NCBI GenBank assembly: GCA_023213395.1
Contig: CM041465.1
Coordinates: 13,206,001-13,270,000 of the forward strand
Reading direction: 5' to 3'
DNA: 64,000 bases
From: Cycas panzhihuaensis
Taxonomy: Eukaryota; Cycadophyta
Under the pieces are notes generated by a model. That model ran no database searches, had not been told where the DNA came from, and was given only the letters and a program-made list of their open reading frames with translations. Made by a program: the position numbers and the translations under genes. Of this stretch, positions 1-10,837 are shown piece after piece; position 1 is the first letter of the stretch, and each line of letters begins with the position of its first letter.

Positions 1-289
1 AGAGCGACATACACGTTTACGGAAGAGCATAGCAGAATATGCAAAGGAAACGACAGATGGGAGAGAGGAGCGACGATGCTCCTAAGCGTCCTCCTGATTG
101 GGGAATGCCTAAGCAAGATGACAGAGTTTCCCGAGGGGATACGGGAATGTGGGTTCCACGGGAGGAACCAGAAAGAAGAAGAAGGTTCCATCTTAAATTG
201 CCATTCTACCCATGGTTGGGAAGAATGGGGACAACCTCAGATGGTAGTTTAGGCTCATTTCAGAGCAGGGCGAAGGGATCGCCGAAAGA
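1..289. other. Spacer of copy A between antisense gene and pol end, with a small plus-strand ORF
   Basis: This stretch lies between the integrase-end stop codon of A (290-292, minus) and the antisense gene expected to the left. It aligns with 54305-54593 in C and 17556-17821 in B. On the plus strand an ORF runs from 39 to 299. Its first 29 or so codons resemble an ORF at 54341 in C and, with stops, at about 17577 in B, all starting M-(R/Q)-R-K and containing a G-M-P-K motif. The reading frames diverge afterwards, so this may be only nucleotide conservation. Function unknown. Confidence 0.5.
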
Positions 290-2169
290 TCACGCGTAAA
301 ACTTCTTAAGGAATTTCCCATTAACAGCTTTCTCGAATTCAATCCCTTCTAGGGTGGCTATCCTATAGGCACCATTATCGAGGGATTCGATAATGGCGCA
401 AGGACCAACCCATCGGGGTTTGAACTTGGTCAAATGGTCATGGAGATATTCAAGCTTGAGGATGTAGTCCCCAGGAAACAAAGGGCGGGAACGAAGATGT
501 TTATCGTAGGCCCTTTGTGAGTCAATGGAAGTGATAAGCCCAGCATCTAGAAGCTTCTCAACCTCCATTTTGACGACGGCGGAGAGCTTTAGGTGAAGGG
601 GATGCTGCTTCTGGCACACAGGGCGGGCGCCAAGAATAGTGGTGAGGTTATAGGTGACAATGGAGGGGTCAATTCCCTTTATGTCAGCATAGTCCCATGC
701 GAACACGTCTCAAAACTCCTAGAACAGAAGGGAGTACTCCCTTATCTCATCAGGGGAACATTCTAACCCGACCTTAATGACCTTGCCCGGGGCCAAGACT
801 ATGTCTTGGGTTACCCCCATGCACATGGCATTGCCCTCCTCGAAGTGGAGAGGGGCAATATCAACAGGAGGAGGAGGAACAGGAGACGGGATCAGATCGG
901 CAAGTGTGGATCCGATCGCGAGGATCTTCTGGTGACCAAGCCTGTGGTGACCAGAAGGCAAGTTGGGCGCAAAACCCGCCAGATGCTCAAGGTGGCTTCG
1001 TCATCCTTGAAGTAATCCACCCCATGGATGACCTTACTTCGAGTAGAGGAAGCACTAGAGGGAGTAAGAGCAATGGGACCATGATGGTCATCGGGTTGCT
1101 CAACTTCCTCACGGGAATCTGAAGGAAAGCCAAGAAGATGCTCCTCAGAAGGAGCAAAAGGCAATTCTTCAAAGTCATTACCTATGGGGGGTAATGAAGA
1201 AGAAGAACTGATGACGGGCGGGTCAACACGAGCAATGACGTGGGACACGCACGAATAGCTAGCCTCACCAACGAGAGAGACCCTAGATGGGGATCTAGAA
1301 CGAGATGGGTGCGACCTATTAGCGCAGAGGAAAGAGACGGGGTGAAGACAATCCTCATCTTCGTCGAGTGACTCGTCGTCACTAAACGAAGCAAGGTACC
1401 CGTAACTCCCGATGCCAATAGGGGCGAACTGTGTGAGATTAGAGGAAGAAGATACGGGATCTTCTTCGGATAGGTTAGGTATACTAATAGAGCAAGCCGA
1501 GGCATGTGTGGAAGGATCTGGGTTTACTGACTAGTGGAACGAGTTTGTTTGGTAAATGGGCATTTGCAGGAAATCACTCTCATCCGTCCGTCATGGATGA
1601 ATTTAAGTTTTCCCCAAAGAGTCGAGCACATGGCTCCCATTTGGTCGAGCCATGGATGACCTAGGAGGAGGTTGTAATCCACGTCAACGTCGAGGACTAC
1701 AACATCGGCAAGAACGGTCTTGCCCTCAAGGGTGAGCAGAATTGCAATAGGTCCCAAAGGGGTCTTCGCCATCGCCATATCCTCGCATCACCAGGAACAG
1801 TTCCGTATGAGATACCAAGCTCTTGCATGACACGCAAGGGCATGGCATTGACGGAAGAACTGTTGTCAACAATAGTCCTTCAAAGGGTACAATCAGGTGT
1901 ATCGATAGTGATAGTGAATGGGAAGTTCCACTGACATTCCCTTTCACCCCATGGGAAGATCCTTAGGTCAAATGAGATAATCGGTCCACCACCTTGGGTG
2001 ACACCCAAAGCGTGGACAGCGCATCACTCGATCCTAAAGCTTCCGTGAGGAGGGCCCATCGCCGGATAACTCCTCAAACGTCCATCAAGGACATTCCTGT
2101 GGCAACAGTATGGAGCTCGCCCACGATTTAAGAAGGGTTTACCTTCGCCAGAGCCTGGGTAAGTGCCCT
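290..2169 (-). pseudogene. Copy A pol remnant: protease plus in-frame RT-start/integrase-end fusion
   Basis: The minus-strand frame starts right after the gag stop. The protease region (about 2060-1520) has the active-site triplet as D-N-S instead of D-N-G, and an indel near 1790 disrupts it. A long acidic, proline-rich linker (about 1500-750) follows, then the RT N-terminus (WDY...GIDPSIV...LDAGLI). At about 518-524 the RT sequence joins the integrase C-terminal GPY/F-type domain (FPGDYILKLEY, then KFKPRWVGP and GAYRIATLEG). The join is in frame, giving a 138-codon ORF at 290-706. Two linker stops (TAG and TGA near 711-722) are CAG and an Arg codon in copy C. RT catalytic residues, RNase H and the integrase DDE core are all absent. 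It cannot make a working pol. Confidence 0.85.
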
Positions 2170-4675
2170 TCAGAAATCATAACGACCTGGGCGTACAGGA
2201 ATAGCCTTGGGAAAGAGAGGTATTTCCGGAGGAAGGTTCTCTGGAAGAGGGTCGGAAGGAGCGGAAGAACAGGAAGCTCCCGCTGCTTCCTTGGCGGCTT
2301 GAGATCGCGTAAGGGCGTAGGTAGGAGTTGCCTCAAGCAACTGGATCACCTTCTTCCCCTTGTTCCGGGGTCACGAAGGTGACGGGGTGTGATGGCTAGG
2401 AGAACGAGAGGAAGAAGACGAGTTCTAGGTACCCTTCCCTTTGTCGTGGGAAGGACGGGGATCAGGCGATCTTCCTCAATTTCAGTTGCTCTTGGTTTGG
2501 GTGTTGCGATCGCGTTCCCCATGTTTAGGGAATGGATCCTTATGAACTGGTTGATCCAAATTAGGCCTTGAGGCCTGTTTGGGAGAAGAATCACGTCGAG
2601 GGGCATCCTTGGTATGCTGGGCCCTACAATGTAAATCATCGTGGAAGCACTCCCCATGAATGGAGTACCACTTCTTCTCAAGCGGAGGGTCTGACCTTCT
2701 CGCTTGGGAGGACTGGGCGTTTCCATTCCTAGGGAGAGGAGCTTGGGTTATTTGTTGGACTTGTTTGTGGGATGTAGGGGATGAAGGAGTTTGAAGCTTG
2801 AGTTCCTTCATCGTATGCTCGAATGAGCGTATGGCTGATGTGAGAGGGTCTAAAGTCCTCTTGGTCGGATGAGAGGAAGACCGGGTAGGATGTGAAGGTT
2901 TGGTATCCTTGGTTGGGGGTGGTGCCTCACGATGTTGTGAGGGCTTAAGAGGTTTCTTGAGACCGGCTTGGATCTCAATAGCCTCTAACGCCAAACACTT
3001 GGCGATCACGGAGTCACATGTGGTCGCCCCCATCTTGAGGACTTCCACCTGAACTTCGGGATGAAGTGCGTTGACGAAAAGGTCTCACTTCAGCTCCTCG
3101 GGCAATGTTGCCTTAGTGAAATGAAGCAAGTCATGGAATCGCTGCACAAAGTCATGATTCATTTCGTCGTGACCTTGTTTGAGCGAAAGAAGCGACTTTA
3201 TTCCGCTCTCGAATGGATGGGCTACATCAAAATAGTTGATGAACTCATCCACCAATTGCTGGAATGAATGGATAGAATGGGCGGAGACTAGAGAACCACT
3301 TGAGGGCATCACCCTGCAAGGATCGCGGGAATAATTTCATTAAAATGTGGTTGTAAGCCCAGTAATCGATGCATGCCATAGAAAAACTACGCACATGCTC
3401 TGCCGAGTCTTGCGACGAAGTTCCATCGAACCTAGGAACTTCAGGGGGATGAGGCAGCATATTGGTTCTTAATGCCTCAATGGAAAGAGGTGTTGACCTA
3501 AAGTCCATGAAGGGATGTGCCCTTGCGTGGATCGTAGGATCAACGAATATCGTAGTAGGTAATGAACAAGGAGCGGATGGGGGCGGAACACCCATCCCTC
3601 CTTGAGGAAATGTCCCTTGTTGAAAAGAGGCGTGGGGGTAGGTGCCTTGGAAGGGAGTCGGGTTCCCTTGCGAAGGCACAATGAATGGGATTGCGTTGGA
3701 TGACAGACAAGATAGATGTGGAACCGAGTTTTGCCCATATGGGCCACCCGTAGGTGGAGCGACCCCATATGGATGTAGCGGATCCACCCCATAAACTGGG
3801 AGACGGCTTCCTCTACCCTGCCCCCAAGGCTGAGAAGTATACCCTGGGGGAACGTAGAAGGAAGCACCAACGTGTTGGTTTTGAGGATACGTGGGAGCAG
3901 ATCCCACATGACTAGTGGTCAGAAGGCTAGTAGGACCGGCAGGCCTACTAGGAACGGTATGCGCCACATTAGGGGATGGCACATTGGTTTGGTTAGGGAC
4001 GGGTATGCTAACCTTCAATTGAGGGAAAGACATACCATGGGGAGATCCTAAAATACTAGGACCTCGATAAGAAATGGAAGGTGCGACACGTGCCCCCACT
4101 GCAAGAATAGGAAAGGAGCGGGACACATGCACAGGCACGAAAGGATTCATTGTCAAAGGAAGAGTGGATGAGGATGAGGCATACGGGGGAGGAGCGAAAG
4201 AGGAAGAGGCTCCTCCACGGAGGGCACCCTCAATCCATCCAAGACGTGGTTGCAAGCGTGCCGTGCGGTGACACTCGTTGAGAGCTTAAACTACGTCGAC
4301 GGGAGGGGTTCCTACATACTCGTAAGAGGTAATTGGGACCTCGAACAAAGTAGGTTCCTTAGGATGCTCCTCATAAGAGTCACCAACTTCATGGCAACTC
4401 TCAAGAGGAGCGGGTCCTTCTATGGCATGGGTAGAGGGATGGACATCAAGTGAGAGATGTTGGTCACTTGGGTAATAAAGGGGGTCATCACCCTCTTGGG
4501 TGGACCTGGGAATAGAGGAAGGAAAAGCATGGGTTTCTAAGGTGGAAGTGTGGTAGGCCCAATCAGAAGAGTATCCCTCCATAGTCAGATCAGAATCTGA
4601 CAAAGGAAGAGGGCGATACTTGGGGTCTTCTATTAATGGGGGTAGACCGCGCAAGCGACGAGAAAAGCATCGCAT
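2170..4675 (-). pseudogene. Copy A gag (capsid-nucleocapsid), decayed
   Basis: The start ATG (complement of 4673-4675) is placed by agreement with copies B, C and E. The N-terminal third (4675-4286) is acidic. A long P/S/T/G-rich region (4255-3500) with GQGRG and PTGGPYGQN motifs follows. The capsid-like retrotransposon-gag region (about 3480-3090) contains DYWAYN, GDALKWF and FHDLLHFTKA motifs. A basic region and a CX2HX4HX4C-type knuckle (near 2650) precede the C-terminus. Frameshifts and stops split it into ORFs at 4286-4675, 3245-4255, 2482-3048 and 2346-2726. It ends at a TGA (2170-2172) that is at the same codon in all four copies of the family, with pol continuing in the same frame. 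Confidence 0.85.
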
Positions 4676-4815
4676 GCAAGATCAACCAACAATGTTAGGG
4701 AAAAGGAAAAGGCACACGCATTGGGGGCTGCCCAACGAAGAGATCGAGATAGGTATAAAAGGATCACAAGAAGGTAGCGAAACCAATGGAAGAGAGCAGA
4801 AACTAGCTCCCCATC

Positions 4816-4837
4816 GGGCACCCTAGTATGGTCGCCA
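4816..4837 (-). other. Primer-binding site, copy A
   Basis: On the minus strand the sequence directly after the LTR, spaced by two bases, begins TGGCGACCATACTAGGG. It matches the same site in copies B, C and E, and resembles Ogre/Tat primer-binding sites, which I recall as tRNA-Arg type. The tRNA identity is from memory and not verified. Confidence 0.7.
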
Positions 4838-4839
4838 GT

Positions 4840-7407
4840 GGACACGTGTCTACGGGATAGCTACCTAACTAATAGGTGTGGTGAGAGTGGGTGATGATAT
4901 AATCTGAAGGAGAGACCTATGAGGAAAGTAATTACCACGCAAAGTGCCCCTTACGCCGAAGCGCGAGTTCAGGATCTGCAATGGAATATGGCTACTAACA
5001 AGTGATCCTCCACCACTTCGAATGAAGGGTAAAGAGGCGTAGGGTTAGCCTGGGTTGACCTAGGGACATGATCCTCCCACCCTTGGATGGCCGGAAGGGG
5101 AAGGAAAAGATCCAAGGGAAATAGATCAAGGGTGTGCCTAAACAAGCTAGTTGGGTACACAAGCAACGCAGGAGGTAAGAAACTTATGTGGTTAAGGAGA
5201 GGAGGAAAGGTGAAAGGGCGGTTCCTATAGCCTTTCCTATGGGTAACAAAGATACATGTAATGACGTAAATAAAACATAACCAAAGAACAAAGTCAAATT
5301 TCCCTTTTATTTTCCGATGTGTTAATTACTAAGAAAGGAATCTAAAAGGAAATAAAGCGGTAGAGTAGAGTAAGGGGTGCACCTAGATTGAGGGCATGCA
5401 TGACGAGGACCAACACGAGGAGCACCAAGCTACTCCACGCAGTGCATCAGATGTGAAGCGCCGTGGTGGATTTAGATGAGGGGCTCCCTTACCTTCCCCG
5501 GAAAAGTACTAAATGCAATGCTAAGGAAAGAAAGGAAGTAGATGCTAATAACTGAGGAAGTGCGAAAGTACGATGTAGGTGAGGGTACTTACCGGCAACG
5601 GAGCTAATGGATAATATCCTTCACGCTCCTCAAGTACCTGCAAGCGATGGCAACCTCCCCCTTTCCGGAGAAAGGGTACTAACATGCAATACAAGATTCT
5701 AACAATATATATTTAAATAGTACAAATATGAATCTAAGCACACATGTGTTAGTATCAATCCAGCGATGAAAGTACATAAAAGAGGGTAACCAAAGCAAAG
5801 GTAAGTGACCGGTAAGCCTCAGAGTGGCCCACCTCTCGCAAATAACACCCTAACCTCCCCTCAAGGGCCACAAGGCAGCGAGGGCAAGGCTAAGAGAAAT
5901 GGCTGGAAACAGCAACAAGAAGATGAAGGGGAGCCAAAGAACACCTACGGCAGACTGGGATGCTATGAGGAGCAAACCGAGCTGCCGGGAAGGAAGTTGG
6001 ACAAGGACTAGCGGTTGGGACTTACATGAGTTGCCCAAACCTGAACCCAAGCCCTTAAATCAGTGCTGCAACTTGTGACAGCGCTGGTTTCAACAGCTAA
6101 ATTAGGGCCAACAAACCCTTGTTTGCATGCCAAGGATAACATGAGGTGAGAGGGAGGATTTGGGGGGCTTAGAGCCGCTTAGGGAGCGTGGAAGGTGGTA
6201 CGGAATCCACCCAGCTCCTTCCCAAAGCCTATGCTAACCCTCAACGCTGCTGCCTTGAACAACAAACGCAGGCAAGAGGCACAAAGACAGTGGCAAAACA
6301 GCCCACTAAAAGGAAGAAAGCCAAACTCACAAGGACAAGTAGGGAGCAAGCAAGATGGAGCATTAATATCACAAGGAAAACAATTCAAATCAAGAAATAC
6401 CTAAGTGAGGGAGGCAAGGGACTTGCCTCAGCCAAGGGGTAGTGAAGAGGGGCTGAGAAATTAGCCCAGATCTAAAGTGCAGCAGGTTTGGGACCCTGCT
6501 AAGGAGGTTGGACGGGAAACACCTGCACTTGGAACCCTTGATGGTCGCCTCGGCAAGAATCCACTGAAACCTCTCCAAGGTGTGTGAGGGGCTGGGAGAA
6601 TGTCCTAGCCACACCAAAGGAGAGTTGGGAACTGGAGGAGAGGCGCAAGTCCTATGATGGCAGTAGGGCAGCAGAGAAGAGCACAGCATAGCCTTGTTTC
6701 TTGAGGAGCAATTTTGAAAGTGAGCAAAAAGTTCTCAAACATGAGTCAAAAATGACTTAAGTACTCAACCCAAACCCTAAAGCGAGTGATTAGGGTGTGG
6801 CTAGAAGAGAGTTAAGTCACGAGCCATGTGGCAGTTTTGTAATAAATGCGAAATTGCCATGGTGAATTTTAAAAAATAAATTAGAACAACAGATCAACAG
6901 AACTCAAGATCACGATGTTCCGGCCAGATCATGAAAATTACCCTGGTACGAACCCAGAGGTAGAAATAGGCCCGGCTAGCTAGCCTAGGCTGGGGGAAGA
7001 TGACCAAAAGAGCTAATAGGGGGCTGAGACACCTACCCGGAGGTAAACAAGCCAATAGACGGGTCCAAAGGAGCAAAAATAGGGCTCAAATAGGGTGGTA
7101 AGTCGACCAAACGATGACGGGTCATCACACGGGCGGAGGTGGCATAAACCTAATGGATCCTAGAGCGAGGAGGGCAGATGCGGGAAGTGGAGTGGCCACC
7201 AGGGTGCCACACTCGTCGGGAGCATGCCCCTGCTATAGTCGTCATAGGCTAAAATAAGTGTAGACGAGGATAAAGTCACCTACAAAGCCACACACATGTA
7301 GACATGCAAGCAAACACTCATAAAAAAAAAGCGATGATAATGCGAGAAACATACCTGCACTTACCTGAGTCAGTGATTCTGTATCCATTCTTGGAAGCTA
7401 GGAAACA
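4840..7407 (-). repeat. LTR shared by copies A and B (2568 bp)
   Basis: Serves as 5' LTR of A (primer-binding site and gag follow at lower coordinates) and as 3' LTR of B (whose internal sequence begins at 7408). The minus-strand start is TGTTTCC, matching the other LTR copies; the terminal base next to the primer-binding site is mutated. Length agrees with the C 5' LTR (2572 bp) and B 5' LTR (2706 bp). Short ORFs in it (for example 5805-6011, 6188-6442) match nothing and are not genes. Confidence 0.8.
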
Positions 7408-7884
7408 CAGACTCAAAAGGCAAGCAATAGGTGGCCGTGAAGGGTAGGAGGACCTAGTAATGAGGCTACCCAAGGACGAGAGCAAGCGGTCTGACCACTA
7501 CTTGAGAGCGGGCAGAAAAAGAGCACCCTGGAGTACTAGAGGCCGCTTTGGGAAGCAAAACATACCCCAGGTGGGAGGAGCATTCCCTTTGGAAACCCCA
7601 TGAGCTGAAAAGGGCTACGAAAGTGAGTCCAGGATGGCGAAACGAGCCAAATGAGTATAAACTCAGGCATGCTCGAGAGTGGCACGTAAAACAAGACAGA
7701 AGGGCCCTGCGAAAAAATGCAATAATGAGGTGCCATAAATGCACTTACAAGAAAGAGCAAAAGGAGCACCAAATAAGCACAATGGAAGGTAGGACTATAA
7801 GGCAAAGGTGATCAGGGAAACAGGATGGTCCCAATGGGTATCGTGAGAGCAAAAATGGAGACAGTGCCCGTCGAGGCCTCCGCC
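7408..7884. other. Remnant upstream of antisense gene, copy B
   Basis: Aligns with 50866-51341 in C, the upstream flank of the antisense gene. The last 870 or so bases before the LTR that C has (additional RNase H, PPT) are absent. Minus-strand ORFs at 7466-7744 and 7536-7805 correspond to the upstream leader of the RNase H frame in C but contain no RNase H motif. No gene is supported here. Confidence 0.55.
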
Positions 7885-7891
7885 TATATAA
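7885..7891 (+). promoter_or_regulatory. TATA box of the antisense gene, copy B
   Basis: TATATAA on the plus strand in a CC-TATATAA-GG context, with the same context at 51342-51348 in C. It lies about 160 bp upstream of the conserved ATG (8053), leaving room for a start site near 7915-7925 and a 5' UTR of about 130 nt. The downstream UTR is also similar between copies. It lies outside the LTR, so the antisense gene appears to have its own promoter. Inference from position and conservation only. Confidence 0.6.
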
Positions 7892-8052
7892 GGAAATTTG
7901 TACAGAAAACGAATTCATTTTCACCAGCTCTCATGAGAAACTAGAGCCATTTCCTTACGCAGCAGAGTGCCACTTGACTTCGGAGGTATGTGGAGGGAGA
8001 TTAGACCATTGGATCAGAGCGCGGAGAGAGCCAGCGAGATTAGTAGGGTACG

Positions 8053-10491
8053 ATGGCGACAGCCAGATCGGATCCAGTGAGTGGATCCTACGAAACCCAT
8101 CCCATTTCAAAGTTTTGATTTGAGTGATTTTTGTTTTTTTTTTATGTAGTTTTTGTGCCTCATATGGGCAAATGGAGACCTCTCGGAGTCTGAATTGGAC
8201 CCAGAAAGAGGGGGGACCTGGGCATTAGGGAGCCCTAGTCCCGGTGGGCCCCACGGGGGTCCACCTGAAAGAATTTTTTTGGTTTTTGGGGTAGAAACCC
8301 CCCCTTTCGTGGGGCTGCCATTTGTACCACGGCAAAGGTCGCGGTGCCATGATCTTTGCCGTGGGGCCTCGATCACTGCAGAACCCAAGCTAAACTTTGT
8401 AGTACTGCAAAGTTTAGTGCGGTACGAAGGCAGACCTATAGAAAAAAGAAGATGGGGGGCCATGAGGCCCTAAATCTCAAGGCATAAAGCCGAGAGACAA
8501 TTTAGGAAGATAGAGGACTGACATAGGCTTGATTTTAACTGGTTTGTGGTGTTGATAGGCTATTATCATGGTGGACAACTGCGAGAATATAGGGACGGCG
8601 ATGCTCAGCTATATAGAGATGATATCCAGGGAGGACAAGGGGGTCCTGCGGAGGTGTGGCCTATTCAAGGCCCTGAAGACACCTCAGTACACATCAGACC
8701 AAAGGTTACTCATTAGCATCGTATCTCACTAGGATAGGAGGAGGCATGTTTTCCACCTACCCCAGGTGGGAGATATGACAGTAACTCCGAGGGATATCTG
8801 ACAGATTTTGGGAGTACCGGTGACTGGGAGGCTGGTGACACTAGGAGCATTACCTAGCAATGAGGCAGCACATTGGGAGGCAGCAACATTCTTCATAGGG
8901 ATAGACAGATGGGAGAGGAGAGGAGTCCCTCTCCAAACAATGGTTATATCCAAGATTCCTCAGGTGAGGAAGCTCATCATGTTGTGCATTATGTTCTGGG
9001 TTTCCTGGAAACAGAACTATAGGGACATCCCTAGGGGATGGATGGATGTAGTGCACCACTGTGAGGCAAGTGAGCGAATGGATTGGGCCACCCTGATAGC
9101 AGTGAACCTCGTCGTATAGCTTGCCACTATCAGGACAACAAGCAGAGGAGGGTTATCATACAGCACATTGCTACAATGCTAGTTTTTTTATTATTTTAGA
9201 GCAGTGGCACCAGCAGGGGGACCACACCCCATTGCAGAGTGGGCCCCAATGGTCCACAGATGGCAGACTAGGCTGAGGGGGACGGAGGACCAGACCCACG
9301 TCCAGTGCTCAGTGGAGGCAACATCGCTGGACCTCCTCACCATGATAGATTATGTGGCAGATCTGTATAGGACAGTGAGGTGGGACAGTGACGACGAGGC
9401 AGGCAGAGCAGGGGCACTCCCGAGTGACGATGATGATGATGATAGAGGAGATGGGGTTGGCCCATCACGACCTGCGGGAGAGGTAGGTTCATCAGGGATA
9501 GCAGGAGGAGCAGTGGGGCCATCCGAGACTACCGGAGCAGAGGAAGGCCCATCAAGGGCTGAAGAGGAGAGCAGGAGGCTAGTGACGAGGGACTGCAGGC
9601 TACAGATCGTGAGGAGATCTAGAGAGCTGACAGCTGAGCCAGTCCCATTGAGGAGAGAGGCCCAGGTAGAGGTGGTACCCAAGGAGGAGGTACCAGTAGC
9701 AGGCGGGGAGCCAAGAGGAGAGGTTACCACATGGGTAGAGGAGCCGTCAGCCACAACAGGTGATGCCTAACCATTTCCTCCGTCGTTTGGTAGCCAGATA
9801 GATAATTTAATTTGGTTTTATTTTGGCATGAAGTTAGGTATATAGTGACATATGGTATGTTGGATTTATAGGTACCATGGAGATTAGGTGGTTGGTAGAG
9901 GCTATGGTGAGGGAGATGTTCCCTCAGATGTATGCAAAGGGGCAACTACCTATCCAGGTAAAGGATGCGCCTAGATCGGTAGGTGCCCATATGGCAGCAT
10001 TCGCCCTGTTGGTGACGGCGAGAGACATCTAGGCTGTAGAGTCCCAAGAGTATATGGCATTTAGGGGATGGATGTAGTGGGAGTTGGATGAGGCTAGGGG
10101 TGAGTGAGACGCACTGCGGAGTCGCATACAGGCTCTAGAGACTTAGGGAGGAGCAGGTGGAGACACAAGGAGCATGGTCTGACTAGCGGTCCTAGACGAG
10201 CGTCTCTGAGGGACGGAGGAGAGGTTCCAGAGTATGGTGGAGAGACTCCAGGGAGTAGAGGGAGAGAGGGATCACATCCAGGCTCGATATGATCAGCTGG
10301 TAGACCAGGTGGCATCGAGGTTGAGTAGGAGCAGGACATACACCCACACGGCAGCGATGACCCCGAGACGTCCACGTGATGAGGGGAGCGAGGCAGGGAG
10401 CTCGCGAAGGCCCAGGAGGAGCCTCAGAGGGATGTGGTCCCCAGGAGAGGGATCACACAGGCTAAGAGATGGTACCCCAGGAGCGAGGTAG
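8053..10491 (+). pseudogene. Antisense three-exon plant-mobile-domain-like gene, copy B
   Basis: Opposite in strand to gag-pol. Proposed exons: 8053-8076 (8 codons), 8559-9759, 9872-10491; both introns have GT-AG borders (GTGAGT donor for intron 1). The spliced length is 1845 nt, exactly 615 codons, so the frame stays open apart from in-frame stops. The N-terminal half holds RRRHVFHLPQVGD, a T-P-R-D-I segment and LGVPVTGRLV, resembling the plant mobile domain (F-H-L-P, T-x-x-D, L-G-x-P-V-x-G). An acidic G/E/P-rich linker, then a coiled-coil stretch (ERLQGVEGERDHIQARYDQL) and an Arg/Ser-rich tail follow. At least four exon-2 stops (TAG or TGA) are TGG or CAG in C. Known: such domains occur in plant transposons and host silencing proteins. 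The role here is unknown. Confidence 0.7.
8077..8558 (+). other. Intron 1 of antisense gene, copy B, with two strong inverted repeats
   Basis: Donor GTGAGT at 8077, acceptor ATAG at 8558. Two hairpins lie inside. 8327-8337 and 8354-8364 are perfect 11-bp arms (CCACGGCAAAG) with a 16-nt loop. 8390-8399 and 8408-8417 are perfect 10-bp arms (CTAAACTTTG). The second hairpin occupies the same place as one at 51845-51871 in C. The overlapping ORFs 8107-8463 (minus) and 8153-8473 (plus) are chance frames. Confidence 0.6.
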
Positions 10492-10837
10492 CAGTAGAGT
10501 AGGACACATGTATTTGATTTTAGCAGGGGAAAGCACAAGCCTCTAGGGGGTCATATATAGAGTCATATGATTGTACCCCCCCTAAAAGGACACCGGATTC
10601 CCATATGTATGATGTGACATATGATTTTGATGTATATATATACGAGGTAATTGGGACCCCATTTTGATATGAGATGATGTGTATATCATGTCCAATAGAT
10701 GACATGTATATTTTGTTATATGATGCACGTATTTCCTCCCATGCATGGCTATATATCTAGCAGGAGCACACACATCCACTATGAGTAGAGGTGGTAGAGA
10801 GGTGTGAGGTTAGAAATAGAGTGACGCGCACATCCAT
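10492..10837. other. 3' flank of antisense gene up to the element D insertion, with a conserved hairpin
   Basis: GGGGGT (10546-10551) and ACCCCCCC (10575-10582) can form a G/C-clamped stem around an AT-rich loop. The same arrangement is at 53971-54006 in C. It lies 55-90 bp after the stop codon, so it could mark the 3' UTR or poly(A) region. No classical AATAAA is evident. Nothing else is recognised up to the D insertion point. Confidence 0.4.
10833..10837. repeat. Target-site duplication of element D, left copy (TCCAT)
   Basis: TCCAT sits immediately before the TGATCC start of the 5' LTR, and an identical TCCAT (17551-17555) follows the 3' LTR. A 5-bp duplication is normal for Ty3/gypsy integration and shows that D is one intact insertion into copy B. 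Confidence 0.9.

Larger units (their letters stand above)
1..7407 (-). mobile_element. Tat-like Ty3/gypsy LTR retrotransposon, copy A (left end outside window)
   Basis: Read on the minus strand the order is 5' LTR (7407 to 4840), primer-binding site, gag, protease, the start of RT joined directly to the end of integrase, then a spacer running off the left edge. The same order and sequence occur in copy C at 54305-61647. The primer-binding site starting TGGCGACC, the P/S/T-rich gag with a CX2HX4HX4C knuckle and the D-N-G type protease fit the Tat/Ogre branch. About 2.3 kb of pol (most of RT, RNase H, most of integrase) is missing, so A could not move on its own even without its stop codons. 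By homology an antisense gene should lie just left of the window. Confidence 0.85.

Noticed and set aside
3469-3909. 146-codon minus ORF overlapping gag of A, with a similar frame at 57922-58140 in C
   Set aside because: Off-frame of gag; the B counterpart has several stops. Similarity is explained by gag nucleotide conservation.
8107-8473. Overlapping plus and minus ORFs of more than 100 codons near the first intron of the antisense gene
   Set aside because: They lie in the proposed intron, overlap hairpins, and have no equivalent frame in copy C beyond short stretches.
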